Source: Brevibacillus fluminis
Lineage (GTDB): Bacteria; Bacillota; Bacilli; Brevibacillales; Brevibacillaceae
Assembly: GCF_003710825.1 (NCBI RefSeq)
Contig: NZ_RHHQ01000025.1
Location: 124,001-188,000, forward strand
Direction: 5' to 3'
Length of the DNA: 64,000 nucleotides
A model generated the notes under the pieces. It was not told where the DNA came from. It made no database searches and was given only the letters and a program-made list of their open reading frames with translations. Of the stretch, positions 1 through 9,059 are shown one piece after another. The position numbers and the translations under genes were made by a program. Each line of letters begins with the position of its first letter. Position 1 is the first letter of the stretch.

Positions 1-1476
1 ATAAATATGCTTGTTGTAAATATATATTTTTGAATTTTTTTAATTTTATTTAAAAAGCTAAATAGAAGGCTTATTTGATGGGGTATGTATTTGCGAAAGC
101 CAGGATAGCTGCCGGCGTTGAAATTGAGATGGAAGATGGAGAAAACGAGTATGACGATCGTTTTATGTGTATCGAGACAAGATCGCAAATATCCGTAGAA
201 ATATGGAATGTCGTCGACAACATGTTAAAACGCGATGAAAACCGGCCAAATTGGCGCGTTCGGATTGATTAATCAATTAATACTGGAGCATTGGCGCCTT
301 CGTGTGATACCTGGCGTTATGTTTGTAGATTCGACAATAGCTGCAAACGATGTGGAATTCGATTGTTTATCAATCGATGATGTTCATTTCTGTTCGTTTC
401 TTTTAATCGTACGCATATGGGGTTACCGCAACACAATTCATGCAGCTAATCCAGCTGTCAGATCGCTGCAGTATCATTTATGATGGCCGCTAACGCATTA
501 TTCCGACTGCCGATTCGGTGGCGCAATCACATATTCGCATCAATCATCAACGGCCGAGCATTTTTTTAGCAAGATAAGGGCAGGGTAGGTTTACCTCTGC
601 TTAACAGGTCGATTTTTCTGTTGTGTCCGATAATATATATTATGTAAACAAATAAAACTGAAAAGCTTGTGGTTCAATGTATGCAAATGCTTGGAGCTGC
701 ATATCAGCTGCCGATCGTTACATAACGTGATGTGCGGATAAAACACATCATTTTTGCTTGTAACGCTGACGCTGACAGAAAGAAATTGCAATAATTGTTA
801 TAGCAGCCATCAGTTGAACGATTAGCGGATATTTGCATCAAATCTAATGTAACAATACCGTTAATGAATACATGTAATCGTAAAAACAAGTCTTTAAGCA
901 GTTAATCCGTATAATGCGCACATTCTAATAAAGAATCCTTGAAAATGAATCAATTCGCAATTAGGTCGCATTTATTAAAAATCGATTAAACAATCCGTAT
1001 GTGCTGAGCAAAATAAAAAACCACGATCTTCCACCTAACAGACTGGCATCAGGTGAAAATCGTGATTTTTCGTTTCTTTCAATTCAGTTCATGAAATGGA
1101 TATTTTATGTACTAAAATTGATTATTGTTAAATTAATTGAATGAAATTTAATTCGTTATTCAATTTGATTTATCTATGATGGAAAAATTTGATTTAATTA
1201 TTCCAACCTCTGTCGGCCTCTTTTTTCATCTGTCCTCTCTCAAGCCTACTTGGAAGTATATGTGTCTTTATGTCTATCCTACTCTCTTCTGTTGCCTCTC
1301 GTGACAGGTAATTTTGCTCGCTTTGGCGAGCTTTTGCTGCCTACTCACCCCTAGGCGTACCTGCCGCCGCAGTAGGTTCCTGGAACTTTATAGATACTGC
1401 CGGTTCAGCGTTGGAAAAAAGCCGCTGATGAAGCAACCCCGGAGAAAAGTATTGGTTATGGTCTACAAATAAAAAG
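1..1476. other. Long region without a recognised gene
   Basis: I find no gene I can support here. Two short overlapping plus-strand reading frames (75-272 and 235-483) have no recognisable family, and neither continues into a longer frame, so they may be chance or the remains of a decayed gene. The first 60 bases are very AT-rich. A hairpin lies at 1019-1070 and a small perfect hairpin (GCTCGC/GCGAGC) at 1317-1332. The stretch 1230-1440 is richer in G and C and could be a structured RNA or an element end, but I could not match it to a known class. Confidence 0.5.
1019..1070. terminator. Hairpin of a dispersed repeat family, terminator-like
   Basis: An imperfect inverted repeat (CACGATcTTcCACCT pairing with AGGTGaAAATCGTG) is followed on the plus strand by a T-run and preceded by an A-run, so it could end transcripts in either direction. 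Its right half is nearly identical to the hairpin at 40785-40841, and a diverged inverted copy lies at 16629-16679. Confidence 0.5.
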
Positions 1477-1516
1477 AAGCCGTTTTTCCCTTAGCGTCGG
1501 AAAAACGGCTTTTTTG
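1477..1516 (-). terminator. Intrinsic terminator of the BKACE/aconitase X operon
   Basis: A perfect 13-bp stem (AAGCCGTTTTTCC with GGAAAAACGGCTT) encloses a 9-nt loop, with T-runs on both outer sides. It lies about 105 bp beyond the stop codon of the aconitase X large subunit and is the natural end of that minus-strand operon. Confidence 0.8.
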
Positions 1517-1622
1517 GTGGTACCTAGACATACCCTGCCTGAGCAGATACGAAATGGTGTGATTTTGTCCACGCTTACAAAGACATGGGTTGGTATCTCC
1601 ACTTTTCCAACCTGAAACGAGT

Positions 1623-2891
1623 TTATTGTAATGTAAGCCAATCAGGAATGGAGATCTTCGGGCTGCTTGTGATCGCTGTTTGTACACAATCGTTCATGCC
1701 CCCAAAATAAATCTCTCGATCGACCAATCCTGGGCCGTAATGCGCGAATTTTCCCGAATTCGTCATGATTGTTTTGCAATCATGGGGAACAGTGGTAGAA
1801 ATCATGCAAAGGCAAATGTCCATCAGGAAGGTCGCGCCAAACGCTTCAATTTTTTTTGCAACTCCCGCTGCTTTTGCTTTTTCATACACATAGCGACTTG
1901 TCGTAATGAAAAATCTCACATCGGGATGGCACTGTTTGCCCTCCACCAGTTGCGCCAATTCCACACATTCTTCAAATGAAAAATGAGGGCTGCCCATCAA
2001 GATGAGATCAACTTTTTGTTCCGAAGCGGTGGATAGTGTCCGCCAAACATCCGCGATCTCGTCTCGAGAAATTTTCCAATGGTTCAATGGCGGGTAACCA
2101 CCAAATGCTTCTTCCACCGTTGAAGCTTCCGGTGTGATCCCGATCATATGAAACATGCCCACTGCCCCAGCGGTGGCAACTGCGGCACCAAATGCTTTTA
2201 ATTGATCGGCTGATGGTTTCTCCTTTATTCCGCGGATTACAGGAACACCACTCCCGACACGACTTCCGACCAGATAACCCACTACTGGATAAAAGGTGGA
2301 ATCGATCTTCTCGTATTCCGGCATATCAATCAGTACGGTGCCAAGACGGGCTTTGTCAAGGTGAAACCCTGCTAACGGAGCTCTTCCGGTAAGAGCCGCA
2401 CAAATGTCCATAAAATCTCCATAACGATTTGTACGCGCACCGATCACGCTATTCGCATAGACAACCGCGTTTGATTCAGCCCAGGCGATATGCTCCCCAA
2501 AAACAGGGGCCTCTGGCAATTGATAAGGCGAACACGTAAAAGTCGGTTTCGCACCCATGCGCTCATAAGCAGTCGCCAGCCGATCTGCAAGGTGTGCGAA
2601 TGCTGGGTCCACACCTTGTGTTCTCCAACCTTTCCGGTCAATTGAGATGGCGTTCATACTTGTTGGCACATGCACCTGGCCCCCAGCGTCTGCCAGCGTC
2701 TCGGCAAATTGCAAACTTGCTTCTCCTGTATAGATACACCCATCGATGTGTGCCCGCGTAACATCAATGAGCTGTTTTGCCCCTTGAACCTTCGCCATTC
2801 GCAACAGGATTCTCATTGCCATTTGTGGGGCAGTGCCTTCTGCTCCAGCAAGCAGTTCCTTATCTCGCTGTGAAAGTTCAATTTCCCCCAT
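1623..2891 (-). CDS. Aconitase X catalytic (large) subunit
   Basis: Belongs to the aconitase X catalytic family (formerly DUF521), cytoplasmic Fe-S lyases that dehydrate hydroxy acids; characterised members act on cis-3-hydroxy-L-proline or, in archaea, mevalonate 5-phosphate. Recognised from the family's overall pattern, including the segments around GCIYTGEASLQFAE, TFTCSPYQLPEAPVFGEH and AWAESNAVVYANSVIGARTN. I place the start at the ATG preceded by GGAGG with 8-nt spacing, giving 422 residues, normal for the separate large subunit. The small subunit lies just upstream, 29 bp away, as expected for the two-subunit form. It is the last gene of the sigma-54 operon. The substrate cannot be read from the sequence; hydroxyproline is one possibility, but no proline racemase or reductase partner is in the operon. 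Confidence 0.88.
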   Translation of the reverse strand: MGEIELSQRDKELLAGAEGTAPQMAMRILLRMAKVQGAKQLIDVTRAHIDGCIYTGEASLQFAETLADAGGQVHVPTSMNAISIDRKGWRTQGVDPAFAHLADRLATAYERMGAKPTFTCSPYQLPEAPVFGEHIAWAESNAVVYANSVIGARTNRYGDFMDICAALTGRAPLAGFHLDKARLGTVLIDMPEYEKIDSTFYPVVGYLVGSRVGSGVPVIRGIKEKPSADQLKAFGAAVATAGAVGMFHMIGITPEASTVEEAFGGYPPLNHWKISRDEIADVWRTLSTASEQKVDLILMGSPHFSFEECVELAQLVEGKQCHPDVRFFITTSRYVYEKAKAAGVAKKIEAFGATFLMDICLCMISTTVPHDCKTIMTNSGKFAHYGPGLVDREIYFGGMNDCVQTAITSSPKISIPDWLTLQ

Positions 2892-2920
2892 AGATGAAAC
2901 CTCCGTATCCAACATAATAC

Positions 2921-3343
2921 TCAATAACGAAGCACGACAATCCCGTCATCTTCTATGCAGGCGGTTGATGCAAGCAATGCCTGCTCGAATGAACCTTCAT
3001 CTAGTACGATAATGGGCAATTTCACGGAGAAAATCTCCTCAGCGACGATACCGCCTAGCGCTACGATTTCATCCGCTTCCGCTAACAAAATTGCTGAAGG
3101 AGCATGCCCCGAAACAATCGCATCCAATAGAACGCCGCTTCCGCTGCAAGATCCGCGTCCCTTTGGCAAAACAAGGATGTGATTTGCAAGCGAAACACCG
3201 CAAAGAGGATGATGACGATCCACAACCACTCCGGTAGCCGGATTGAATCCACCCCAGAAGCTTAACGGTACATTTGTTCCGATAATCGTTCCTTCTGCCT
3301 TTCCTTCTGTGAGGATACGTCCTTTCGTCTCAATCATTGTCAT
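2921..3343 (-). CDS. Aconitase X swivel-domain (small) subunit
   Basis: A 140-residue protein of the aconitase X swivel family (formerly DUF126), which closes over the active site of the large subunit. Diagnostic segments are the N-terminal GRILTEGKAEG, the VVVDRHHPLCG stretch and PKGRGSCSGSGVLLDAI, which carries the conserved serine-rich loop. I chose the ATG after AGGAAG (8-nt spacing) rather than the GTG three codons earlier. It precedes the large-subunit gene by 29 bp and follows the gamma-glutamyltransferase-like gene by 44 bp, so all three are probably co-transcribed. Two-gene AcnX is typical of many bacteria, whereas others carry a fused protein. Confidence 0.88.
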   Translation of the reverse strand: MTMIETKGRILTEGKAEGTIIGTNVPLSFWGGFNPATGVVVDRHHPLCGVSLANHILVLPKGRGSCSGSGVLLDAIVSGHAPSAILLAEADEIVALGGIVAEEIFSVKLPIIVLDEGSFEQALLASTACIEDDGIVVLRY

Positions 3344-3387
3344 GATTTCCACTTCCTATTGCCGAGGATCACCGTTCTCTTAACAGA

Positions 3388-5103
3388 TTATTTTATCCCA
3401 TCAGCAACTCCACATCTTCTCGGATCAGCCAGCGTACACAACTCACCAGTATCTTTGTCGAGATAGCATATCTGGAACGACCCCATGTGATAATCCCATA
3501 TGCCAGATACTTTCATTTGCAATCCCAATGCCATGAGCTCTTTTTGCACTTCTTCCGGAATCCTGTCTTCGATGACGATTGATCCACCTTCTTGAAGACC
3601 GAGCATTCGTGGGGCTTCTACCGCCTCATAAGGCTCCATTCCAAAGAACAGGTAGTTGCATAGTACCTGAGCTACTGATACGTGAACATTGCCTGGTGTA
3701 CCAAGCTGCATGACTGGCTTTCCGTCCTTTAACACCATTGTGTTGCCGATGACGCATCTAATTCTGGCTCCTTTAGTCTGGTAGTACTGCATGTGGCTTG
3801 ATTGTACATTAGGCACGGCGTGTGAGCCCACCATTGGAATTCCTTTTACTACCTGTCCAGGTATCCCGCCAGATTGCAACGTGTTCATCATCTGTACCCA
3901 GTTTCCTTCGCTGTCGACAATACTTAGTTCACAACTTCCCGTAGGTTGATCTTGATGACTGTTTTGTCTAGGAGTTGGCATTTTCCCTGCACCTGAGAAT
4001 CGATCCAAGAATGATACGCCACCACCAAATCCTGTAGTAAATCTGGTGTGATTCGTCAAATCTACTTTGGGTTTCATCCCTTCTATAAGCCTTGCAAGAC
4101 TTTCGTGAAAGTGTCCGTCTAAAAATGTGTTCACTTCAAAGCTTAGAACCTCTGGATCACTGCTATATCCACATATGGTTTGTGCTAATTTTAGCGTATG
4201 GGCCATGTAGAAGATGTGGTCCGCCGAATACGGTTTTACTTTTTTGATACCCAGTTTTTCCAGAATTCCCAGTACTAACGCTAAAAAAATCCCTTGCTGC
4301 TGTGGCGGTGCTAACGAGACGATTTCATACTCACCGATTTTAAATCTGAGCGGCTCTATCCATCTGGCCGGTGTTTCTGTCATATGCTCTTTTGTGATCA
4401 TCCAGCCCATGTCATTTGCCTTCTCAATAAAGGCCTCTGCCCATCCACCTGTTATCATATAATCAGGGCCTTCTTCCGCTACTTTTCCTAACGTTTCAGC
4501 CATTTCTTTTGAACCGAATTTCTCTCCTACATGAGGAAAGCGGCCATTGGGCATATAAAACGCTCTACCCTCCGGAAAGAAGGTAACAAAATCTTCTTCG
4601 AAAACATTCAGTTCAAATTCAAAGCATGAGACATGATGCCCGTTTTCCGCCCACCAAATCGCCTCTTCACAAAGCTCTGCCCATGGTTTCGTCGCAAACT
4701 TTTCATATAGTGCTTTTAAGCCAGGCATAAAACCAGGAATAACCGATCGCGGTGGGATCGTCGCATATACACCCATTCCTTGAGGTACAGGCATATGTGC
4801 CGGCAGATCTGATGGAAACGTCCCCATAGAATCAAGTTGATAATATTTGTCTTCTTTTGCGTTATAGCAGAGAAAGGTAACCGTACCAGTATGATTCGTC
4901 ATATAAGGTTCGACCGCTGCCTGAACCATACATCCGGCAATTGCGGCATCAACAGCATTGCCTCCTTCCGCCATCACTTTTAACATCGTGTGAGTGACGA
5001 CCGCATTATCCGAGCTTGCTGATGCTTTCACTCCTTTAATGACCGCCTTTTCACCTGGAAGCCATTTGGGGTCTGATAAATTAATTTCACGTGGGTTCAT
5101 CAT
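3388..5103 (-). CDS. Gamma-glutamyltransferase-like Ntn hydrolase, cytoplasmic
   Basis: About 571 residues with the gamma-glutamyltranspeptidase fold: the N-terminal KASASSDNAVVTHTMLKVMAEGGNAVDAAIA block and the C-terminal half with NTLQSGG and MVLKDGKPVMQLGTPGN segments. Family members self-cleave before a nucleophilic Thr in a TTHxSVVD motif and then transfer or hydrolyse acyl groups. Here the motif reads GSCELSIVD (residue 393 counted from the upstream in-frame start), so Ser replaces the nucleophilic Thr and Glu replaces the His. No signal peptide is visible, unlike secreted Ggt, so it probably works in the cytoplasm. The start is the ATG 11 nt after GAGAGG. As part of the BKACE/AcnX operon it may deacylate the growth substrate; it could be an acylase rather than a glutathione enzyme. 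Confidence 0.8.
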   Translation of the reverse strand: MMNPREINLSDPKWLPGEKAVIKGVKASASSDNAVVTHTMLKVMAEGGNAVDAAIAGCMVQAAVEPYMTNHTGTVTFLCYNAKEDKYYQLDSMGTFPSDLPAHMPVPQGMGVYATIPPRSVIPGFMPGLKALYEKFATKPWAELCEEAIWWAENGHHVSCFEFELNVFEEDFVTFFPEGRAFYMPNGRFPHVGEKFGSKEMAETLGKVAEEGPDYMITGGWAEAFIEKANDMGWMITKEHMTETPARWIEPLRFKIGEYEIVSLAPPQQQGIFLALVLGILEKLGIKKVKPYSADHIFYMAHTLKLAQTICGYSSDPEVLSFEVNTFLDGHFHESLARLIEGMKPKVDLTNHTRFTTGFGGGVSFLDRFSGAGKMPTPRQNSHQDQPTGSCELSIVDSEGNWVQMMNTLQSGGIPGQVVKGIPMVGSHAVPNVQSSHMQYYQTKGARIRCVIGNTMVLKDGKPVMQLGTPGNVHVSVAQVLCNYLFFGMEPYEAVEAPRMLGLQEGGSIVIEDRIPEEVQKELMALGLQMKVSGIWDYHMGSFQICYLDKDTGELCTLADPRRCGVADGIK

Positions 5104-5167
5104 TATTCTCATATCCTCTCGTCTTTAGATGGTGTAACACACAACATGTATGATTTAAATCATTGAC

Positions 5168-6793
5168 TTACTCTTTGTCCGCCCACTTCCAATCGACTTT
5201 TCCCAATCCATCGATTAATACCCCTTTTACTTTGGGGTTATGCACAAAGGAATACGTGTAGTAAAAGACTGGCGCGACTGGCATTTCATTCATAAGAATT
5301 TGTTCTGCTTGAGTCAAGAGTTGCTTCCTTTTTGCCGGATCAGGTTCTACCCCCGACTGATTCAAGAGTTCGATATATTCTGGATTTTCCCATTGTGGAG
5401 CATTGTTAGGCGCATTTTTTTCTTTGAACAATTCCAAGAAGTTGATCGGATCGTTGAAAGCTCCTGACCACCCCAAACGCCCAACCAGAAATTTCCCTTG
5501 TGCCATATTCTGCAGGTATACTTTTAACTCTTGATTTTCCAATTTCACTTCCACACCAAGATTTTTTCTCCACTGATCTTGGACGGCCTCAGCCACCTTC
5601 TTCTGAATTTCCGCGGTATTGAAGGAAAGTGTTATCGGTGGCAAGGATGAAATCCCCAGTTCTTTCATCCCCTCGGCCAAGAGTGTTTTTGCTGTTTCTG
5701 TATCATTATCTGCAAAGTAACCGTCTGCTTTTAGCGCCATGGTTGGCGGTAATACTCCCAATGCCGGTTGTTGACCTCCTTGCAATACGTTGTCGACAAT
5801 CGTTTGCCGATTGATTGCATACGCAAATGCTTTACGGATCTTTGCATTGGTAAATGGGGCTTTCTCCACATTAAAGGCAAACCAATAGGTTGCAGCAAAC
5901 GGCTGACTCGTTAGCTTGCCTGACTCCTTCAGTGCAGGCATGGCATCAGTTGGCAAGAAGCTCATGGGAGAGCCGGCCCAATCAATATCGCCATTTTCAT
6001 ACATCGACAGCTCGGAGGTTTCATCCTCAACCATGGAAAAATTGATTTTATCTAGTTTTACAGTGCTTTTATCCCAATAATTCTCGTTCTTCGCCAAAAT
6101 CATTTTGTTTTTATGTTCCCATCCTTCTATCTTGAACGGTCCGTTTCCGATGAGCGTTTTTGCTTCGGCAGCCCAGTTCTGATCGCTTTCGACGGTCTTT
6201 TTGTGAACGGGGAGGTATACCGTGTGAGCAGTCAGTTCAATAAAGAACGGGGTCGGGTTTTCCAGTGTGACTTGCAGTGTGCGATCGTCAATCGCTTTTA
6301 CACCGATTTCATCCAGGCTGGCCTGACCCTTGTTCGCCTTTTCTGCATTTTTGATGTAGTACATGAGGAATGCCGCTTGAGCAGCAGTCTTGGGATCAAG
6401 TACACGCTTCCATGCAAATTCAAAATCGTGAGCAGTTAAAGGATCGCCATTACTCCACTTGGTGTCGCGAAGTGTAAACGTATAGGTTTTCAAATCTGGA
6501 GAAATATCGATTTTTTCAGCCACTGATTCATGTGGCTTGCCATCTTCTCCTGTGCGGGTCAAACCATCAAAAAGAGCTTTTGCAATGGCCATAGCAGTCG
6601 TATCGAATGCTAAACCAGGGTCAGCCGTGGGAGGCTCGGCATGCAAATTCCAATTTAAAACCTTAGGTTCTGTTGAATTTTTATTTTCAGTATTTGCTGT
6701 CGGTGTCGCTTCTTCCTTTTGATTCCCACATCCAGTTAGTGACGCGCCAAGTACGAGAGTTAAGCAGACCAATACAAATAGACTCTTTCTCAT
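5168..6793 (-). CDS. OppA-family oligopeptide/solute-binding lipoprotein
   Basis: A 541-residue family 5 extracellular solute-binding protein (SBP_bac_5). Residues 1-22 form a lipoprotein signal peptide ending in the lipobox LTGC. The mature part shows the OppA pattern, for example LFDGLTR near the start, SNGDPLTAHDFEFAWKRVLDPKT, the GNGPFK segment and KIRKAFAYAINRQ. A GGAGGG site lies 7 nt before the ATG. No ABC permease or ATPase genes accompany it in this operon, so it must borrow a transporter encoded elsewhere or act as a sensor or scavenger of substrate. It is clearly distinct from the three related binding proteins at 40881, 51955 and 59488, and looks closer to OppA/DppE of bacilli. 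Confidence 0.85.
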   Translation of the reverse strand: MRKSLFVLVCLTLVLGASLTGCGNQKEEATPTANTENKNSTEPKVLNWNLHAEPPTADPGLAFDTTAMAIAKALFDGLTRTGEDGKPHESVAEKIDISPDLKTYTFTLRDTKWSNGDPLTAHDFEFAWKRVLDPKTAAQAAFLMYYIKNAEKANKGQASLDEIGVKAIDDRTLQVTLENPTPFFIELTAHTVYLPVHKKTVESDQNWAAEAKTLIGNGPFKIEGWEHKNKMILAKNENYWDKSTVKLDKINFSMVEDETSELSMYENGDIDWAGSPMSFLPTDAMPALKESGKLTSQPFAATYWFAFNVEKAPFTNAKIRKAFAYAINRQTIVDNVLQGGQQPALGVLPPTMALKADGYFADNDTETAKTLLAEGMKELGISSLPPITLSFNTAEIQKKVAEAVQDQWRKNLGVEVKLENQELKVYLQNMAQGKFLVGRLGWSGAFNDPINFLELFKEKNAPNNAPQWENPEYIELLNQSGVEPDPAKRKQLLTQAEQILMNEMPVAPVFYYTYSFVHNPKVKGVLIDGLGKVDWKWADKE

Positions 6794-6830
6794 ACACGAT
6801 CCCTCCGATAGGAAACATTATTTGTTTCTC

Positions 6831-7235
6831 TCATTCTTCCAATCCCTCGAAATGGACAGCTATCTCACCCAGAATGGGGACGCTTATTCTGTTTCTCAGG
6901 TCAAAGCAAACTTCTGTGACAGTTGCATCAATAACAATTTCTCCGTGTTCATTTAGAATTTCTTGATAAAAGCTGAAACTTTTCTTTCCCCTCCGCAGTG
7001 GTTTCGTCTTGATTGATAACCTCTCGCCTTGTATTGCTTCTTTGCGATAATTGATGCCTGCATGAACGACTACAGTGCTTATCCCTCTCTCTGCTTGCTG
7101 TTTGTAAGTGAGCCCGGCTTCTCTGTACCACTCTTCTCTGCCACACTCCAAATACTGCACATACACAGCATTGTTTACATGTCCAAGGAAATCCAGATCA
7201 GTGACTCTCACCTTTACTTCCGTTGTTACTTGCAT
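6831..7235 (-). CDS. Acyl-CoA thioesterase, 4HBT (hot-dog) family
   Basis: A 134-residue hot-dog-fold thioesterase. The motif VTDLDFLGHVNNAVYVQYLE carries the Asp and the HVNN signature of the 4-hydroxybenzoyl-CoA thioesterase/YbgC group. The ATG is preceded by AAGGG at about 11 nt, and an in-frame GTG two codons upstream is an alternative. In L-carnitine degradation a betainyl-CoA thioesterase of this family releases the CoA product made by the BKACE enzyme (established for that pathway). Here the thioesterase, BKACE and a dehydrogenase-like protein sit in one operon, so it probably hydrolyses the acyl-CoA formed in the BKACE reaction. Its exact acyl group is unknown. Confidence 0.85.
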   Translation of the reverse strand: MQVTTEVKVRVTDLDFLGHVNNAVYVQYLECGREEWYREAGLTYKQQAERGISTVVVHAGINYRKEAIQGERLSIKTKPLRRGKKSFSFYQEILNEHGEIVIDATVTEVCFDLRNRISVPILGEIAVHFEGLEE

Positions 7236-7266
7236 GCCCACATCGCCCTTTCATCGTCCAATCAGG

Positions 7267-8868
7267 TTAAATTGACGTCGCTTTGAAGTACGGTATTCCA
7301 TATGCAAACAAGAAGATCACAAGGGTGAGAATACCAGCCCCGATCATCACCTTTCCATAGAGCAGCGTCCGCTTAATCTCTTTTGGATCCAGTTCCTCTT
7401 TAGGCATGATTAACAATGTTTCTCTGTACTCTTTCTCTTTGTCCGTAACTTTTGTCAATGATGAAACAACCAAAATCGTCATGATACTAGCCAGCAAGCC
7501 GATGAAGAATGGACTCAGCAACATAGGAAACGTAAATGCTGACATCTTTTCAATCAACTTGGCTCCAACATTCCCGACAAAGCCTGCCAGCATTCCCCAG
7601 AAGGCTCCTGCTGAAGTGAGCCGTTTGCTCCAAACGCTCATCAGTGCAACGGGTCCCCAGGCCGCAGCAATCGCTGTACCCGCAAAATAGGTAATCCACA
7701 GAACAGCAGGGGGCTGGTAGTAAGCAAGGCCTAACGCCACGAGACTAGAGACAAGCATAACCCCTCTGCTTATTCTCAACATTGTTTTTTCATTTTTCTT
7801 TATTTCGATGATATCTTTTGTTGCACTGAATCCGATCAGCGATAAGAATGTGGAAGCGGAAGATAAGCCGGCAGCCATTATGCCTACCAGAAGCAAAACA
7901 CTTAAAGATGAAGGGAGCAAATGATACACTGCCCAAATGAATGCTTTTTCACTTGGCTGAATGCCAGGATTGACGAGATTAATCGAACCTGCCATAAAGA
8001 AGACCAACGTTTGATAAAGAATCGTGATCATTGTTGCAACGGCACCAGCCCGTAACACAACGTGCTCACTTTTTGCCATTAGATATCGACTTGCCTGCCA
8101 AGGACTTACAGCGATTGCGATCCCCCAGGAGATCCCAAATGTTATTGCCCAGATAACAGAATCGGTAGCATTGATCTTCCATGGTCCCAGCAAACCGTGA
8201 TAAGAAACAATTCCAGGCTTCCCTTCAAATGTAGCCAATTTCTCGATAACAGCTGCAAAGCCTCCACCGGTATTGTGGAAAATAAACGGGGCTGCAATAA
8301 CAATACCCAGCAGTATGATGATGAACATGATTGTCTCGGTAAGTATGATCCCTCTGGAACCTGAATATAAAGTAAATGCGGTGTACACGAACCAGGTCAG
8401 AATTAAACATTCCTTGTACTCTAGACCCGTAAGCTCAGACATCAGCAAGTTCGTCCCTTGGGTTGCAGCCAAGAGATAAGCCGTTACAGCAAATATCGTA
8501 ATAACACCTGCTAATGATTGAATTTTTCGCGATTGAAACCGCTTACCGAAGTATTCAGGAACTGTAAGCGCCTTGCTTCTTCTTACATAACGCCCGAAAT
8601 ATAACGTACCCGCTGAATAGCCTGCAATCATGATTGTAGCCAAAATGACCAGAAGCATCACATAGCCGTCGTAACTAAAAGCAGTATCTCCATAAAATAA
8701 CTCTGTACTTGCAAAGGAAGAAATCAGGGTCCCTACGATCAGCATTGTCGGTGCATTCCGGCCACTAACATAGTAATCTTCCAAATTGTGAACTTTTCTT
8801 CCAGCGAAATTTCCAATGATAATATAGAGAATAAAGCTCAGAAATACCACGATGCTGTATGCGTTCAT
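7267..8868 (-). CDS. Sodium:solute symporter (SSS family)
   Basis: A 533-residue polytopic membrane protein of the SSS family (relatives of PutP, PanF and proline or pantothenate symporters), with about 13 hydrophobic segments. The N-terminal NFAGRKVHNLEDYYVSGRNA, the VPEYFGKRFQSRK segment and GLSSASTFLSLIGFSATKD are typical. Start is the ATG 8 nt after GAGGGGG; a TTG two codons earlier is possible. A 48-residue membrane protein is encoded directly upstream, an arrangement seen with other SSS transporters. It is the likely uptake route for the compound degraded by this operon, driven by the sodium gradient. The substrate is not predictable, but a small zwitterion or organic acid would fit. 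Confidence 0.88.
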   Translation of the reverse strand: MNAYSIVVFLSFILYIIIGNFAGRKVHNLEDYYVSGRNAPTMLIVGTLISSFASTELFYGDTAFSYDGYVMLLVILATIMIAGYSAGTLYFGRYVRRSKALTVPEYFGKRFQSRKIQSLAGVITIFAVTAYLLAATQGTNLLMSELTGLEYKECLILTWFVYTAFTLYSGSRGIILTETIMFIIILLGIVIAAPFIFHNTGGGFAAVIEKLATFEGKPGIVSYHGLLGPWKINATDSVIWAITFGISWGIAIAVSPWQASRYLMAKSEHVVLRAGAVATMITILYQTLVFFMAGSINLVNPGIQPSEKAFIWAVYHLLPSSLSVLLLVGIMAAGLSSASTFLSLIGFSATKDIIEIKKNEKTMLRISRGVMLVSSLVALGLAYYQPPAVLWITYFAGTAIAAAWGPVALMSVWSKRLTSAGAFWGMLAGFVGNVGAKLIEKMSAFTFPMLLSPFFIGLLASIMTILVVSSLTKVTDKEKEYRETLLIMPKEELDPKEIKRTLLYGKVMIGAGILTLVIFLFAYGIPYFKATSI

Positions 8869-8898
8869 TTTCAAACCCCCTCACCTTTTGGTGGCTAA

Positions 8899-9045
8899 TC
8901 AACCTCCCTGTTGAAACTCATCTCCTGTTCGTTTTTGTTCCCCTTCCAAATATTTCTGAAAGTCTTTTTTGGCTTGATAATAAAAGTTCAGGCCGAGAAT
9001 AATTGTCCATCCACCAATGAGAAAAGACAAAATAATGGCAGCCAT
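8899..9045 (-). CDS. Small membrane partner of the sodium:solute symporter
   Basis: A 48-residue reading frame with one N-terminal membrane span (MAAIILSFLIGGWTIILGLN) followed by a short charged tail (YYQAKKDFQKYLEGEQKR). AAAGGAG lies 8 nt before the ATG. It begins 14 bp after the dehydrogenase-like gene stops and ends 30 bp before the symporter starts, so it sits tightly inside the operon. Small one-span proteins encoded just upstream of SSS-family genes are known as accessory subunits in other bacteria, and I infer that role here. The polarity (short N-terminus, span, cytoplasmic-type basic/acidic tail) supports an integral partner, but no homologue could be checked. Confidence 0.72.
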   Translation of the reverse strand: MAAIILSFLIGGWTIILGLNFYYQAKKDFQKYLEGEQKRTGDEFQQGG

Positions 9046-9059
9046 TTATGCAGCTCCTT

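Noticed and set aside
1230..1440. GC-richer block with a small perfect hairpin, considered as a riboswitch, T-box or end of an IS200/IS605-type element
   Set aside because: No T-box, guanidine, glycine or other riboswitch core that I know could be matched, and no transposase frame accompanies it.
1456..1687. Minus-strand frames covering the operon terminator
   Set aside because: They read through a strong terminator stem and have no family-like sequence.
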